Shown here piece by piece: positions 57,058-64,000 of a DNA stretch of 64,000 nucleotides. Position numbers and translations under genes: made by a program. The DNA is from Ferrovibrio terrae. GTDB lineage: Bacteria > Pseudomonadota > Alphaproteobacteria > Ferrovibrionales > Ferrovibrionaceae. Where the stretch lies: the NCBI RefSeq assembly GCF_007197755.1, contig NZ_CP041636.1:1648001-1712000 (forward strand), read 5' to 3'. Numbering within the stretch: the stretch's first letter is position 1; each line of letters starts with the position of its first letter. The notes under the pieces are model-generated. The model did no database searches, was not told the origin of the DNA, and saw only the letters and a program-made list of their open reading frames with translations.

Positions 57058-58299
57058 GTGTCCGCTGCCCCCGCCTCGCCCCAGTCCGCCCCCGATGCCG
57101 TGACCCTGGCCCAGGACCTGATCCGCTGCCCGAGCGTGACCCCGGCCGACCAGGGCGCCCTGGGGGTTCTGGAGGCGGTTCTGGCCCCGCTGGGCTTCCG
57201 TTGCGAGCGGCTGAAATTCACCGCTCCCAACACCCCGGACGTGGAAAACCTCTATGCCCGCTGGGGCGAGGGGCCGTTTGGAGAGAACAAGGGGCCGAAT
57301 TTCTGCTTCGCTGGCCATACCGACGTGGTGCCGGTGGGCGATGCCGCCGCCTGGAGCGTCGATCCTTTTGCCGCCGAGATCCGTGACGGCCAGCTCTATG
57401 GCCGCGGCGCCACCGACATGAAATCGGCCATCGCCGCCTTCGTGGCCGCCGCCGGCCGCTTCATCGCCGCGCGGGATGGTAAAATCCCCGGCGGTATCAG
57501 TCTCCTGATCACCGGCGACGAGGAAGGCCCCGCCATCAATGGCACCACCCGCGTGCTCGACTGGCTGAAGGACAAGGGCGAGACCTTAAGCGTCTGCGTG
57601 GTCGGCGAGCCGACCAATCCGCTGCGGCTCGGCGAGATGATGAAAATCGGCCGGCGCGGCTCGCTGACCGCGCGGCTGACCGTGCATGGCGTGCAGGGCC
57701 ATGTCGGCTATCCGCATCTGGCCGATAATCCGATCCCCAAGCTGCTCGATATCCTGTCGGCGCTGAAGTCGCGCCGCCTCGATACCGGCAATGCGCATTT
57801 CGAGGCCTCCAACCTGGAGATCACCACTATCGATGTCGGCAATCCGGCCAACAACGTGATTCCGGCCAATGCGAAAGCGGTGCTCAACATCCGGTACAAC
57901 ACCGAGCAGAGTTCGGCCGGGCTGAAGAACTGGATCATCCGCACCTGTGAAGCCGTGTGCGGTGGGCAGGGCGAGAACCGCGCGCTGCTCGGCACGCGCT
58001 TCGATCTCATGCTGGAAGATGGCGCGATGCCTTTCCTCACGAAACCCGGACCTTTCGTGGCCGCGATGGCAGAAGCCGTGAAGGAAGGCACCGGCCGCGA
58101 ACCCGAGCTCAGCACCACCGGCGGCACCTCGGATGCGCGGTTCATCCAGGCCTATTGCCCGGTGGTGGAATTCGGCCTCGTCGGCCAGACCATGCACAAG
58201 GTCGATGAACGCGCCGGCGTCGATGACATCCGCGCGCTCTCCAAGGTTTATGAAGGCATGCTGCAGCGGTTCTTCGATGGCCTTGCCGTCCAGCGCTGA
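57058..58299 (+). CDS. dapE: Succinyl-diaminopimelate desuccinylase
   Basis: A zinc peptidase-like amidohydrolase of lysine/peptidoglycan DAP synthesis, 413 residues. Metal ligands His87 and Asp120 ([18 protein letters not shown]), base Glu155 in GDEEGPA. Start GTG 57058 with GAAAGG upstream. A start at 57004 would put an odd extension in front. Overlaps the next gene by 23 bases. Confidence 0.94.
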   Translation: MSAAPASPQSAPDAVTLAQDLIRCPSVTPADQGALGVLEAVLAPLGFRCERLKFTAPNTPDVENLYARWGEGPFGENKGPNFCFAGHTDVVPVGDAAAWSVDPFAAEIRDGQLYGRGATDMKSAIAAFVAAAGRFIAARDGKIPGGISLLITGDEEGPAINGTTRVLDWLKDKGETLSVCVVGEPTNPLRLGEMMKIGRRGSLTARLTVHGVQGHVGYPHLADNPIPKLLDILSALKSRRLDTGNAHFEASNLEITTIDVGNPANNVIPANAKAVLNIRYNTEQSSAGLKNWIIRTCEAVCGGQGENRALLGTRFDLMLEDGAMPFLTKPGPFVAAMAEAVKEGTGREPELSTTGGTSDARFIQAYCPVVEFGLVGQTMHKVDERAGVDDIRALSKVYEGMLQRFFDGLAVQR

Positions 58300-58852
58300 G
58301 ATCCGTTCCGCCGTCAAAGGCCTCGGCCTGCTGCTGCGCGGCGACGAGCGCGCGCTGCTCTGCCACGACCTGTCGCTGGACGGCTTCTGGCGCAGCTTCT
58401 GGCTGCCGCTGGCGCTGCTGGTGGTCTATGCGGTGGTGATGCGGCCGACGGCGGACGAGCTTGCGGCCTTCGACGGTGAGCACACCGTCTACACGCTGGT
58501 GCAGGCGCTGAAATTCCTGCTCGGCTGGGCGGCCTATTTCGCGCTGATCGCCGGGATCAGCCGCATTTTCGGCCTGGGCGAACGCTTCGGCATTTTCATC
58601 ATTCTCTACAACTGGGCGCAGGCGATCACGACAGCGGCGACATTGCCGATCCTCGCCGGCGTCAGCTGGGGGCTGCTGCCGCCCAGCGTGCTGGCCGGCT
58701 GGAGCACGGCCTTGCTGCTGGCCTGGCTCTATATCGTGGTGCGGGTGGCGCGCCATGGTCTTGGCGCCACCTGGTCGCTCGCGTTGGCGATCTCGGCGCT
58801 CGACCTGCTCACAAGTCTGGCGATGCACCGGCTGGTCGATCTTCTGCTGTAG
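58277..58852 (+). CDS. Putative YIP1-like integral membrane protein
   Basis: A 191-residue protein with about five hydrophobic helices (the last two include [19 protein letters not shown]). The ATG lies inside dapE in another frame. The arrangement and helix spacing resemble small YIP1-domain proteins. No catalytic motif seen. Convergent with truA. Confidence 0.6.
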   Translation: MALPSSAEIRSAVKGLGLLLRGDERALLCHDLSLDGFWRSFWLPLALLVVYAVVMRPTADELAAFDGEHTVYTLVQALKFLLGWAAYFALIAGISRIFGLGERFGIFIILYNWAQAITTAATLPILAGVSWGLLPPSVLAGWSTALLLAWLYIVVRVARHGLGATWSLALAISALDLLTSLAMHRLVDLLL

Positions 58853-58875
58853 CCGGCTGCTGCTCTAGCTGGCCT

Positions 58876-59619
58876 TCAGTAATCCACTTTCATCAGGCAC
58901 AGGCCTTCCGGCGGCGCGGTAGGACCTGCCGCGCGGCGGTCGGCCTTTTCGAGCGCGGCGCTGACGTCATCGGCATTCCATCTGCCTTCGCCGACCAGTT
59001 TCAGCGTGCCGGTCATGATGCGCACCTGGTTGTGCAGGAAGCTGCGCGACGAGGTCGTGACATGGATTTCATCACCGACGCGCCGCACATCCAGCGCATC
59101 CAGCGTGCGCAACGACGACTTCGCCTGGCATTCGGTGGAGCGGAAGCTGTTGAAGTCGTGATGTCCGACCAGGCGCTGGGCGGCGACCTGCATGGCATCG
59201 GCATCCAGCAGCACCGGCACATGCCACACACTGCCTGCTTCTATCGCCGGCGGCGGGCGGCGGTTCAGGATGCGATACAGATAATGCCGCGCGGTGGCGG
59301 ACAGCCGCGCGCTGAACTCGCCATCGACAATGGCGGCGTCCAGCACGGCGATGCGGTTCTCGCGCAGGTAAAAGTTCAGCCCGTCGCGCAGGCGGTCGGG
59401 CGTGAAGTCGCGGTCGAGGTCGAAATGCACCACCTGGCCGCGCGCATGCACGCCGGCATCGGTGCGGCCGGCCACCACGGTATCGATGGTCAATTCGCCG
59501 CCGCAGATCGCCTGCACGGCTTCCTCGAAAGTCTGCTGCACTGAGGCGACGTCGCGCTGCTTCTGCCAGCCGGCAAAGCGGCTGCCGTCATATTCCAGTG
59601 TCAGGCGATAGCGCGGCAT
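58876..59619 (-). CDS. truA: tRNA pseudouridine(38-40) synthase TruA
   Basis: A 247-residue enzyme. Catalytic Asp54 in [17 protein letters not shown], plus [13 protein letters not shown]. It modifies U38-U40 in anticodon stems. Third gene of the minus-strand set def-fmt-truA. Confidence 0.95.
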   Translation of the reverse strand: MPRYRLTLEYDGSRFAGWQKQRDVASVQQTFEEAVQAICGGELTIDTVVAGRTDAGVHARGQVVHFDLDRDFTPDRLRDGLNFYLRENRIAVLDAAIVDGEFSARLSATARHYLYRILNRRPPPAIEAGSVWHVPVLLDADAMQVAAQRLVGHHDFNSFRSTECQAKSSLRTLDALDVRRVGDEIHVTTSSRSFLHNQVRIMTGTLKLVGEGRWNADDVSAALEKADRRAAGPTAPPEGLCLMKVDY

Positions 59620-59638
59620 GGCGTTTTAAAAGGAAGGC

Positions 59639-59668
59639 GTGGATGGCCGGGTCAAGCCCGGCCATGAC
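59639..59668. repeat. 30-bp palindromic element (locus C, first copy)
   Basis: On the minus strand: GTCATG, stem GCCGGG/CCCGGC with loop, then ATCCAC. It is the mirror partner of 59686-59715, head to head. Confidence 0.7.
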
Positions 59669-59685
59669 AAGGAAAATATATGTGT

Positions 59686-59715
59686 GTCATGCCCGGACTT
59701 GTTCCGGGCATCCAC
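59686..59715. repeat. 30-bp palindromic element (locus C, second copy)
   Basis: Plus strand: GTCATG at the start and ATCCAC at the end, same length as the partner but with a different stem (CCCGGA/TCCGGG), showing paired changes on both arms. The pair lies in the 115-bp truA-fmt spacer. Confidence 0.7.
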
Positions 59716-59734
59716 GTCTTGGGTTCGCATCGGA

Positions 59735-60655
59735 CTAACCAACCCGCGTTCCCTTCGGCAGCGGCAGGCCGCGCAGGAAATCGCCGATGGCAACCGGGGT
59801 CTTGCCCGGGCGCTGCAGCTTCAGCAGGTTCAGCGCGCCGTCTCCGCAGGCAATCTTGCCGGTATCATCCAGTGCGGTGCCGGCTGCGCCACTGCCGGCA
59901 ACAGGCTCGGCGGCCAGCAGCTTGATGCGTTCGCCGTTGATCTCGAAATGCGTGCCGATGCCGGGGTTGAGCGCGCGCACGGCACGGTCGATCTCGATGG
60001 CTGATTTCGTCCAGTCGATGCGGCCTTCGTCCTTCAGCAGCTTGGCGGCGTAAGTGACGCCCTCAGCGGACTGCGCCTGCGGCTGAATCTGGCCTTTGGC
60101 ATACCCATGCACGGCACGCACCATCAGCGGTGCGCCGACGCGCACCAGTTCGTCATGCAGTTCGCTGACCGTCATGCGCGGTGTGATCGCAACGATCTCG
60201 CGCAGCAGCACCGGGCCGGTATCCAGCCCGACATCCATCTGCATCGCGCAGACGCCGGTCTCGAGATCGCCCGCCATGATGGCGCGCTGGATCGGTGCGG
60301 CGCCGCGCCAGCGCGGCAGCAGCGAGGCATGCAGATTGAAGCAGCCATGCTTCGGCGCATCGAGGATCGGCTTTGGCAGCAGCAGGCCATAGGCCACCAC
60401 GATGGCGGCATCGGCCTTGAGGGCTGCGAATTCGGCCTGCGCGTCGGCGCTCTTCAGGCTGACCGGATGGCGCACCGGCAGGCCGTGCTGCTCGGCGAAA
60501 GCCTGCACCGGTGAGGGCGTCAGCTTCTGGCCGCGGCCGGCGGGACGCGGCGGCTGGCTGTAGACAGCCGCGATCTCGTCGCCGGCCTTGAGAAACGCGT
60601 CCAGCACCGGCACGGCGAAATCCGGCGTGCCCATGAAGACCAGACGCAATGTCAT
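59735..60655 (-). CDS. fmt: Methionyl-tRNA formyltransferase
   Basis: Formylates initiator Met-tRNA. It has 306 residues. Catalytic signature FNLHASLLPRWRGAAPIQ with Asn108 and His110, and Asp145 in MDVGLDTGPVL. Ten bases after def on the minus strand. Confidence 0.96.
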   Translation of the reverse strand: MTLRLVFMGTPDFAVPVLDAFLKAGDEIAAVYSQPPRPAGRGQKLTPSPVQAFAEQHGLPVRHPVSLKSADAQAEFAALKADAAIVVAYGLLLPKPILDAPKHGCFNLHASLLPRWRGAAPIQRAIMAGDLETGVCAMQMDVGLDTGPVLLREIVAITPRMTVSELHDELVRVGAPLMVRAVHGYAKGQIQPQAQSAEGVTYAAKLLKDEGRIDWTKSAIEIDRAVRALNPGIGTHFEINGERIKLLAAEPVAGSGAAGTALDDTGKIACGDGALNLLKLQRPGKTPVAIGDFLRGLPLPKGTRVG

Positions 60656-60665
60656 GGGGAGGTGA

Positions 60666-61184
60666 TCAGCTGGCGGTGGCGAGGCGCTTCTGCTTCAGCA
60701 GCTTGCGCAGGATCATGTTGCGCTTCAGCGCGGAGATATGGTCGACGAACAGGATGCCTTCGAGATGGTCCATCTCATGCTGCAGGCAGACCGCGAGGAG
60801 TCCCTCGGCATGCAGTTCCTGCTTCTCGCCGTTGCGGTCGAGATAGCTGACCTTCACTTCGGCCGGGCGCTCGACCTCGGCATAATGTTCCGGCAGCGAC
60901 AGGCAGCCTTCTTCATAGAGCTGGTCGTCGTCCGAGACCCAGGTGATTTCCGGGTTGATGATATAGAGCGGCTGCTTGTCTTCGCCGTCGCGGGCGACGT
61001 CGATCACCAGCATGCGCTTGGGGATGCCGACCTGGATGGCGGCGAGGCCAATGCCCGGCGCGGCATACATGGTCTCCAGCATGTCATCGAGCTGCTGACG
61101 CACCTCGTCCGTCACCGTGTCGACGGGGGTCGAGACGGTTTCCAGGACCGGGTCCGGGGCAATCAGGATGGGCAGCAGGGCCAT
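60666..61184 (-). CDS. def: Peptide deformylase
   Basis: Removes the N-formyl group from nascent proteins. It has 172 residues. Motifs [10 protein letters not shown] (45-54), EGCLSLPE with Cys94, and QHEMDHLEG with His136/Glu137/His140. First gene of def-fmt-truA. Confidence 0.96.
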   Translation of the reverse strand: MALLPILIAPDPVLETVSTPVDTVTDEVRQQLDDMLETMYAAPGIGLAAIQVGIPKRMLVIDVARDGEDKQPLYIINPEITWVSDDDQLYEEGCLSLPEHYAEVERPAEVKVSYLDRNGEKQELHAEGLLAVCLQHEMDHLEGILFVDHISALKRNMILRKLLKQKRLATAS

Positions 61185-61224
61185 GGTTCAAAATCCGCGA
61201 TACAGCGCCTTAATTCTGGGCCGT

Positions 61225-61254
61225 CACATAGGCTGTGGGCTGGCAGTCCGTCAA
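61225..61254 (-). promoter_or_regulatory. Weak candidate promoter of def-fmt-truA
   Basis: On the minus strand TTGACG (61254-61249) and TATGTG (61230-61225) are 18 bp apart. The -10 is poor. Predicted start about 35 bases before def. Confidence 0.3.
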
Positions 61255-61275
61255 GCCCGCATGATATGAACGGCC

Positions 61276-62619
61276 ATGTCCATGGATATAGTGCCGATTC
61301 TCGCAATCGCCAGTCTCGCCGGCCTGGCGATCATCCTGATTCTGCTGGTTTTTCTGCTCCGCCGCGGTGGCAACCCCAGCGGCGAGGCTGCGCTGCTGGC
61401 CGAGCTGCGCGACCAGGTGGATGCCGCGCGCGACGAAGCCGCCGCTGCCCAGGCCGCCCGGCTGGAGGCCGAACGCCAGGCGGCGGGCCTGCGCAGCGAA
61501 CTGGCGGTGAAGAGCCAGGCTTTCGAGAAGCTGGCCGAGACGGCCACGATGGCCGCCCGTGCGGCGGCGCTGGAAAGCGCCGCCCAGATGTCGAACAAGC
61601 TGCTGGCCGACCACAAGCGCGAGGCCGAAGCGCAGAAGGAAGACTCGCAGAAAAAGGTCCAGCAGGTCACCGAAGGCGTGGTCAAGCAGATGACCGAGGT
61701 GGCGCAGGTGGTTGCCGCCACCGTGGCGCAGCAGCAGAAGGACAACAATCGCGTCGATGCGATTCACCGCATGCTGTCGCATCCGGGCGGGGCCGGTCGG
61801 CTGGCCGAGATCGGGCTGGAAAACACGCTGAAGACCTTTGGCCTGCAGCCCGGCGTCGATTTCATCATGCAGTATCATGTCGCCGGCGACGGCGAACGCG
61901 GCAGCCTGCGGCCCGATGCGATCATTTTCCTGCCGGGCGATGCCGTGCTGGTGGTGGATTCCAAGGCCTCCAAGCTGCTGCTCGATCTGGCCGAGGCCGA
62001 AGGCGAGGTGGCGGAGGCGACAGCGCAGCAGCAGCTGGCCCAGCGCATGACCACGCATCTGCGCCAGCTCACCGCGAAAGACTACGGCAATGCCGTTCTC
62101 AGCGCCTACAAGGAGTCGCAACGCGGCGGCAGTATCAAGCGCAGCATTGTGGCGATGACGCTGCCGAACGATGCCGCTGTCGAAAAGCTGCGGCTGGCCG
62201 CACCCGATTTCGAGCAGCGCGCCATTGCATCTGACGTGATGCTGGCCGGGCCGTCCTCGCTGTTCGCCCTGATCGCCTATTCGCGGATGCAGATCGATAC
62301 CGGCCGGCAGGCCGAGAATCTCGACAAGATCGTCGAGCTGGTGACCAAGCTCACCAACAATCTGGCGGTCTCGCTCGGCCATGTGGTGACGCTGAACAAA
62401 AGCGTCAAGACCGCAGCCGACGCGCTGTCGAATTTCAGCGGTTCGATCAATCGCAACGTTCTGCCTCAAATTCGCCAACTTGCGAAGTACGGTATACGCC
62501 CGTCCAAGGCGGCGCCGGATCAGCTGGCGCGGCTGAATGTGAGCGAACCGATGGATGATGTGATCGAAGCCGACGTCGAGGATGTCACGCCGCAGTTACC
62601 CGGCCTGACCGAGAAATGA
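61276..62619 (+). CDS. rmuC: DNA recombination protein RmuC
   Basis: A 447-residue protein. One N-terminal helix (about 5-28), a long Ala/Glu/Gln coiled coil (40-155) and the RmuC nuclease-like core with DFIMQYHVAGDGERGSLRPDAIIFLP and AVLVVDSKAS. Members limit inversion events at repeats. Overlaps exoD by four bases. Confidence 0.93.
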   Translation: MSMDIVPILAIASLAGLAIILILLVFLLRRGGNPSGEAALLAELRDQVDAARDEAAAAQAARLEAERQAAGLRSELAVKSQAFEKLAETATMAARAAALESAAQMSNKLLADHKREAEAQKEDSQKKVQQVTEGVVKQMTEVAQVVAATVAQQQKDNNRVDAIHRMLSHPGGAGRLAEIGLENTLKTFGLQPGVDFIMQYHVAGDGERGSLRPDAIIFLPGDAVLVVDSKASKLLLDLAEAEGEVAEATAQQQLAQRMTTHLRQLTAKDYGNAVLSAYKESQRGGSIKRSIVAMTLPNDAAVEKLRLAAPDFEQRAIASDVMLAGPSSLFALIAYSRMQIDTGRQAENLDKIVELVTKLTNNLAVSLGHVVTLNKSVKTAADALSNFSGSINRNVLPQIRQLAKYGIRPSKAAPDQLARLNVSEPMDDVIEADVEDVTPQLPGLTEK

Positions 62620-63248
62620 GCGACCAGTCAGACGCGCCTCAGGCTGGCCCCGAAAAGGTCAGCGAGATCGTCGCCGCCATCTGCGATGGCTGGGAGGATG
62701 ACCGCATCAGCCTGGACGAATTGCTGCGCGCCTTTGGCCTGCGCAGCTTCGGTTTCCTGGTGCTGGTCTTTGCGCTGCCCAACGGCATTCCGGCGCCGAT
62801 CGCGCCCGGCCTGTCGGCCATTCTCGGCGCGCCGCTGCTGCTGCTTTCAGTTCAGATGCTGCTGGGATTCAAAACGCCGTGGTTTCCGGCCAGCTGGCGC
62901 GCGCGCAGTTTCGCCCGCAAGGACGTGGCGAAACTGCTGCGTCCGGCGCTGCCTTATATCGTGAAACTCGAACGCTTCATCCGGCCGCGCTTCACGCATC
63001 TGGCCGCCGGGCCGCTGGCCAGCCGCCTGATCGGCGGGCTCATTCTGTGGAACGCCATCCTGCTGTCGCTGCCGATCCCGTTCGGCAACCTGATCCCGGC
63101 CTGGGCGATCATTCTCGCGGCGCTCGGCCAGGTCGAACGCGACGGCGCGCTGGTGGTGGCTGCGGCGGCGTCCAGCATTGTCGCAACCGGCTGGGTCTGG
63201 TTCCTGCTCGATGTGGGCCTGGCCATTCTCGACCGGATTTTCGGATGA
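62616..63248 (+). CDS. exoD: ExoD family exopolysaccharide-related membrane protein
   Basis: A 210-residue protein with about four hydrophobic segments. FGFLVLVFALPNGIPAPIAPG and LLLLSVQMLLGFKTPWFP are ExoD family signatures. In rhizobia it affects exopolysaccharide and alkaline tolerance. Its start overlaps the rmuC stop, and the next gene follows after seven bases. Confidence 0.87.
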   Translation: MSDQSDAPQAGPEKVSEIVAAICDGWEDDRISLDELLRAFGLRSFGFLVLVFALPNGIPAPIAPGLSAILGAPLLLLSVQMLLGFKTPWFPASWRARSFARKDVAKLLRPALPYIVKLERFIRPRFTHLAAGPLASRLIGGLILWNAILLSLPIPFGNLIPAWAIILAALGQVERDGALVVAAAASSIVATGWVWFLLDVGLAILDRIFG

Positions 63249-63255
63249 CCCCGAG

Positions 63256-63678
63256 ATGACAGCTGAAGAAGTGATCAAACTGCTCGGCCTGCAGCCGCAT
63301 CCCGAAGGCGGGCATTACGTCGAGACGTTTCGCGATCCGGCCGCGGATGCACAGGGCCGCAGCCACTCGACCGCGATCTACTTCCTGCTTCGGCAAGGCG
63401 AGACATCGCACTGGCATCGCGTCGATGCGGTGGAGATCTGGCACTGGCATGCCGGCGCGCCGCTGCGGCTGAGTATTGCCGAAAAGGCCGGCGCTGCCGT
63501 GCAGACAATCACGCTGGGCAATGCTCTGGCCAGCGGCGAACGGCCGCAGGGCATCGTGCCGACGCACTGGTGGCAGGCGGCGGAAACGCTCGGCGCCTGG
63601 ACGCTGGTCGGCTGCACGGTCGCGCCGGGGTTTGATTTTGCAGGCTTTGAACTCGCGCCGCCGGGCTGGGCGCCGTAG
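63256..63678 (+). CDS. DUF985 (cupin_5) family protein
   Basis: A 140-residue cupin. PHPEGGHYVETFRD and STAIYFLLRQGETSHWHRVDAVEIWHWHAGAPL match DUF985 proteins; the His residues could bind metal. Function unknown. Immediately after exoD and convergent with the AraC gene. Confidence 0.85.
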   Translation: MTAEEVIKLLGLQPHPEGGHYVETFRDPAADAQGRSHSTAIYFLLRQGETSHWHRVDAVEIWHWHAGAPLRLSIAEKAGAAVQTITLGNALASGERPQGIVPTHWWQAAETLGAWTLVGCTVAPGFDFAGFELAPPGWAP

Positions 63679-64000
63679 TCAGCGTGAGCTGAAATACTTC
63701 CCCGGCGTGGTGCCGAGGCTTCTCCTGAACATCGCCGTAAACGCCGCCGGGCTGGCATAGCCCAGATCGCTCGCCACCAGCGCCACCGGCCTGCCCGTGC
63801 TGAGCTGCGCCAGCGCCTCGGCCAGGCGCGCCTGCTGACGCCAGGCGAGAAAGCCCATGCCGGTCTCGCGCTGGAACAGGCGGGCGAGGCTGCGGCTGCT
63901 CATCGCGGCCTCGCGCGCCAGAGTTTCGATATCGATATCGTCGCTTAAACTTTCCTGCACGCGGCGGCAGACAGTCTGTAGTTTGGCGTCACGTGGCATG
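63679..64000 (-). CDS. AraC-family regulator, C-terminal DNA-binding domain (partial)
   Basis: The frame is open to the end of the window. The visible 107 residues hold the two HTHs of AraC/XylS proteins (IETLAREAAMSSRSLARLFQ and LGYASPAAFTAMFRRSLGTTPG). An internal Met (63999) could be mistaken for a start; family length implies an N-terminal sensory domain outside the window. Ligand and targets unknown. Confidence 0.85.
   Translation of the reverse strand, partial: MPRDAKLQTVCRRVQESLSDDIDIETLAREAAMSSRSLARLFQRETGMGFLAWRQQARLAEALAQLSTGRPVALVASDLGYASPAAFTAMFRRSLGTTPGKYFSSR

Overview
This window looks like chromosomal DNA of a GC-rich alphaproteobacterium. The evidence is the gene order: plsC-miaB-phoH-ybeY-corC-lnt-XRE-metK-trmB, then rimP-nusA-ylxR-infB-rbfA-truB-rpsO-pnp, then def-fmt-truA. 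Frequent GTG and TTG starts and several TRAP and TctABC-type transporters fit the same group. The genus cannot be fixed from the window; a free-living heterotroph of Rhodospirillales type is a reasonable guess. No tRNA, rRNA, CRISPR array, insertion sequence or prophage gene was seen.

Layout. (1) 1-8.9 kb: tRNA modification (miaB, trmB), RNA and ribosome quality control (phoH, ybeY), envelope maintenance (corC, lnt), an XRE regulator and metK behind a structured leader. (2) 8.9-19.6 kb: an orphan CbtA-like membrane protein, then the transcription/translation supercluster rimP to pnp, with an intrinsic terminator in the rimP leader, hairpins in the rpsO-pnp spacer and a strong terminator after pnp. 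(3) 19.7-34.3 kb: mixed accessory genes. These are a sulfotransferase, a periplasmic binding protein, an exported MliC-like protein, a PaaI-type thioesterase, a tctCBA tricarboxylate transporter, an orphan seven-helix PAS histidine kinase, dgt, an HCCA isomerase, a SleB-like hydrolase, a carboxymuconolactone decarboxylase-like protein, an orphan response regulator, and an ArsR-SRPBCC-SRPBCC-oxidoreductase group. (4) 34.3-40.1 kb: an apparent amine/amino-acid utilisation module, with a class III aminotransferase divergent from an XRE-cupin regulator and a dctP-dctQ-dctM-ridA-ridA operon. (5) 40.3-54 kb: UMF1-type MFS transporter, Cfa-type methyltransferase, GST, purH, accA, then a catabolic/transport set (hydrolases, second GST, MFS, MaoC, epoxide hydrolase, LysE, DUF2891). 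(6) 54-64 kb: secA, dapE, a YIP1-like membrane protein, def-fmt-truA, rmuC, exoD, a DUF985 cupin, and an AraC regulator cut by the window edge.

The least ordinary material is intergenic. Short palindromic elements with shared ends (GTCAT at one end, ATCC at the other) and different stems occur as inverted pairs at three loci (47.6, 54.0 and 59.7 kb). A separate REP-like palindrome lies at 46.83-46.91 kb, directly beside a 10-bp-periodic degenerate repeat at 46.64-46.75 kb. The ArsR gene at 31.7 kb has a near-consensus promoter whose predicted start point falls on its ATG, suggesting a leaderless mRNA with an overlapping operator. Apart from these, no clearly new multi-gene system was recognised.
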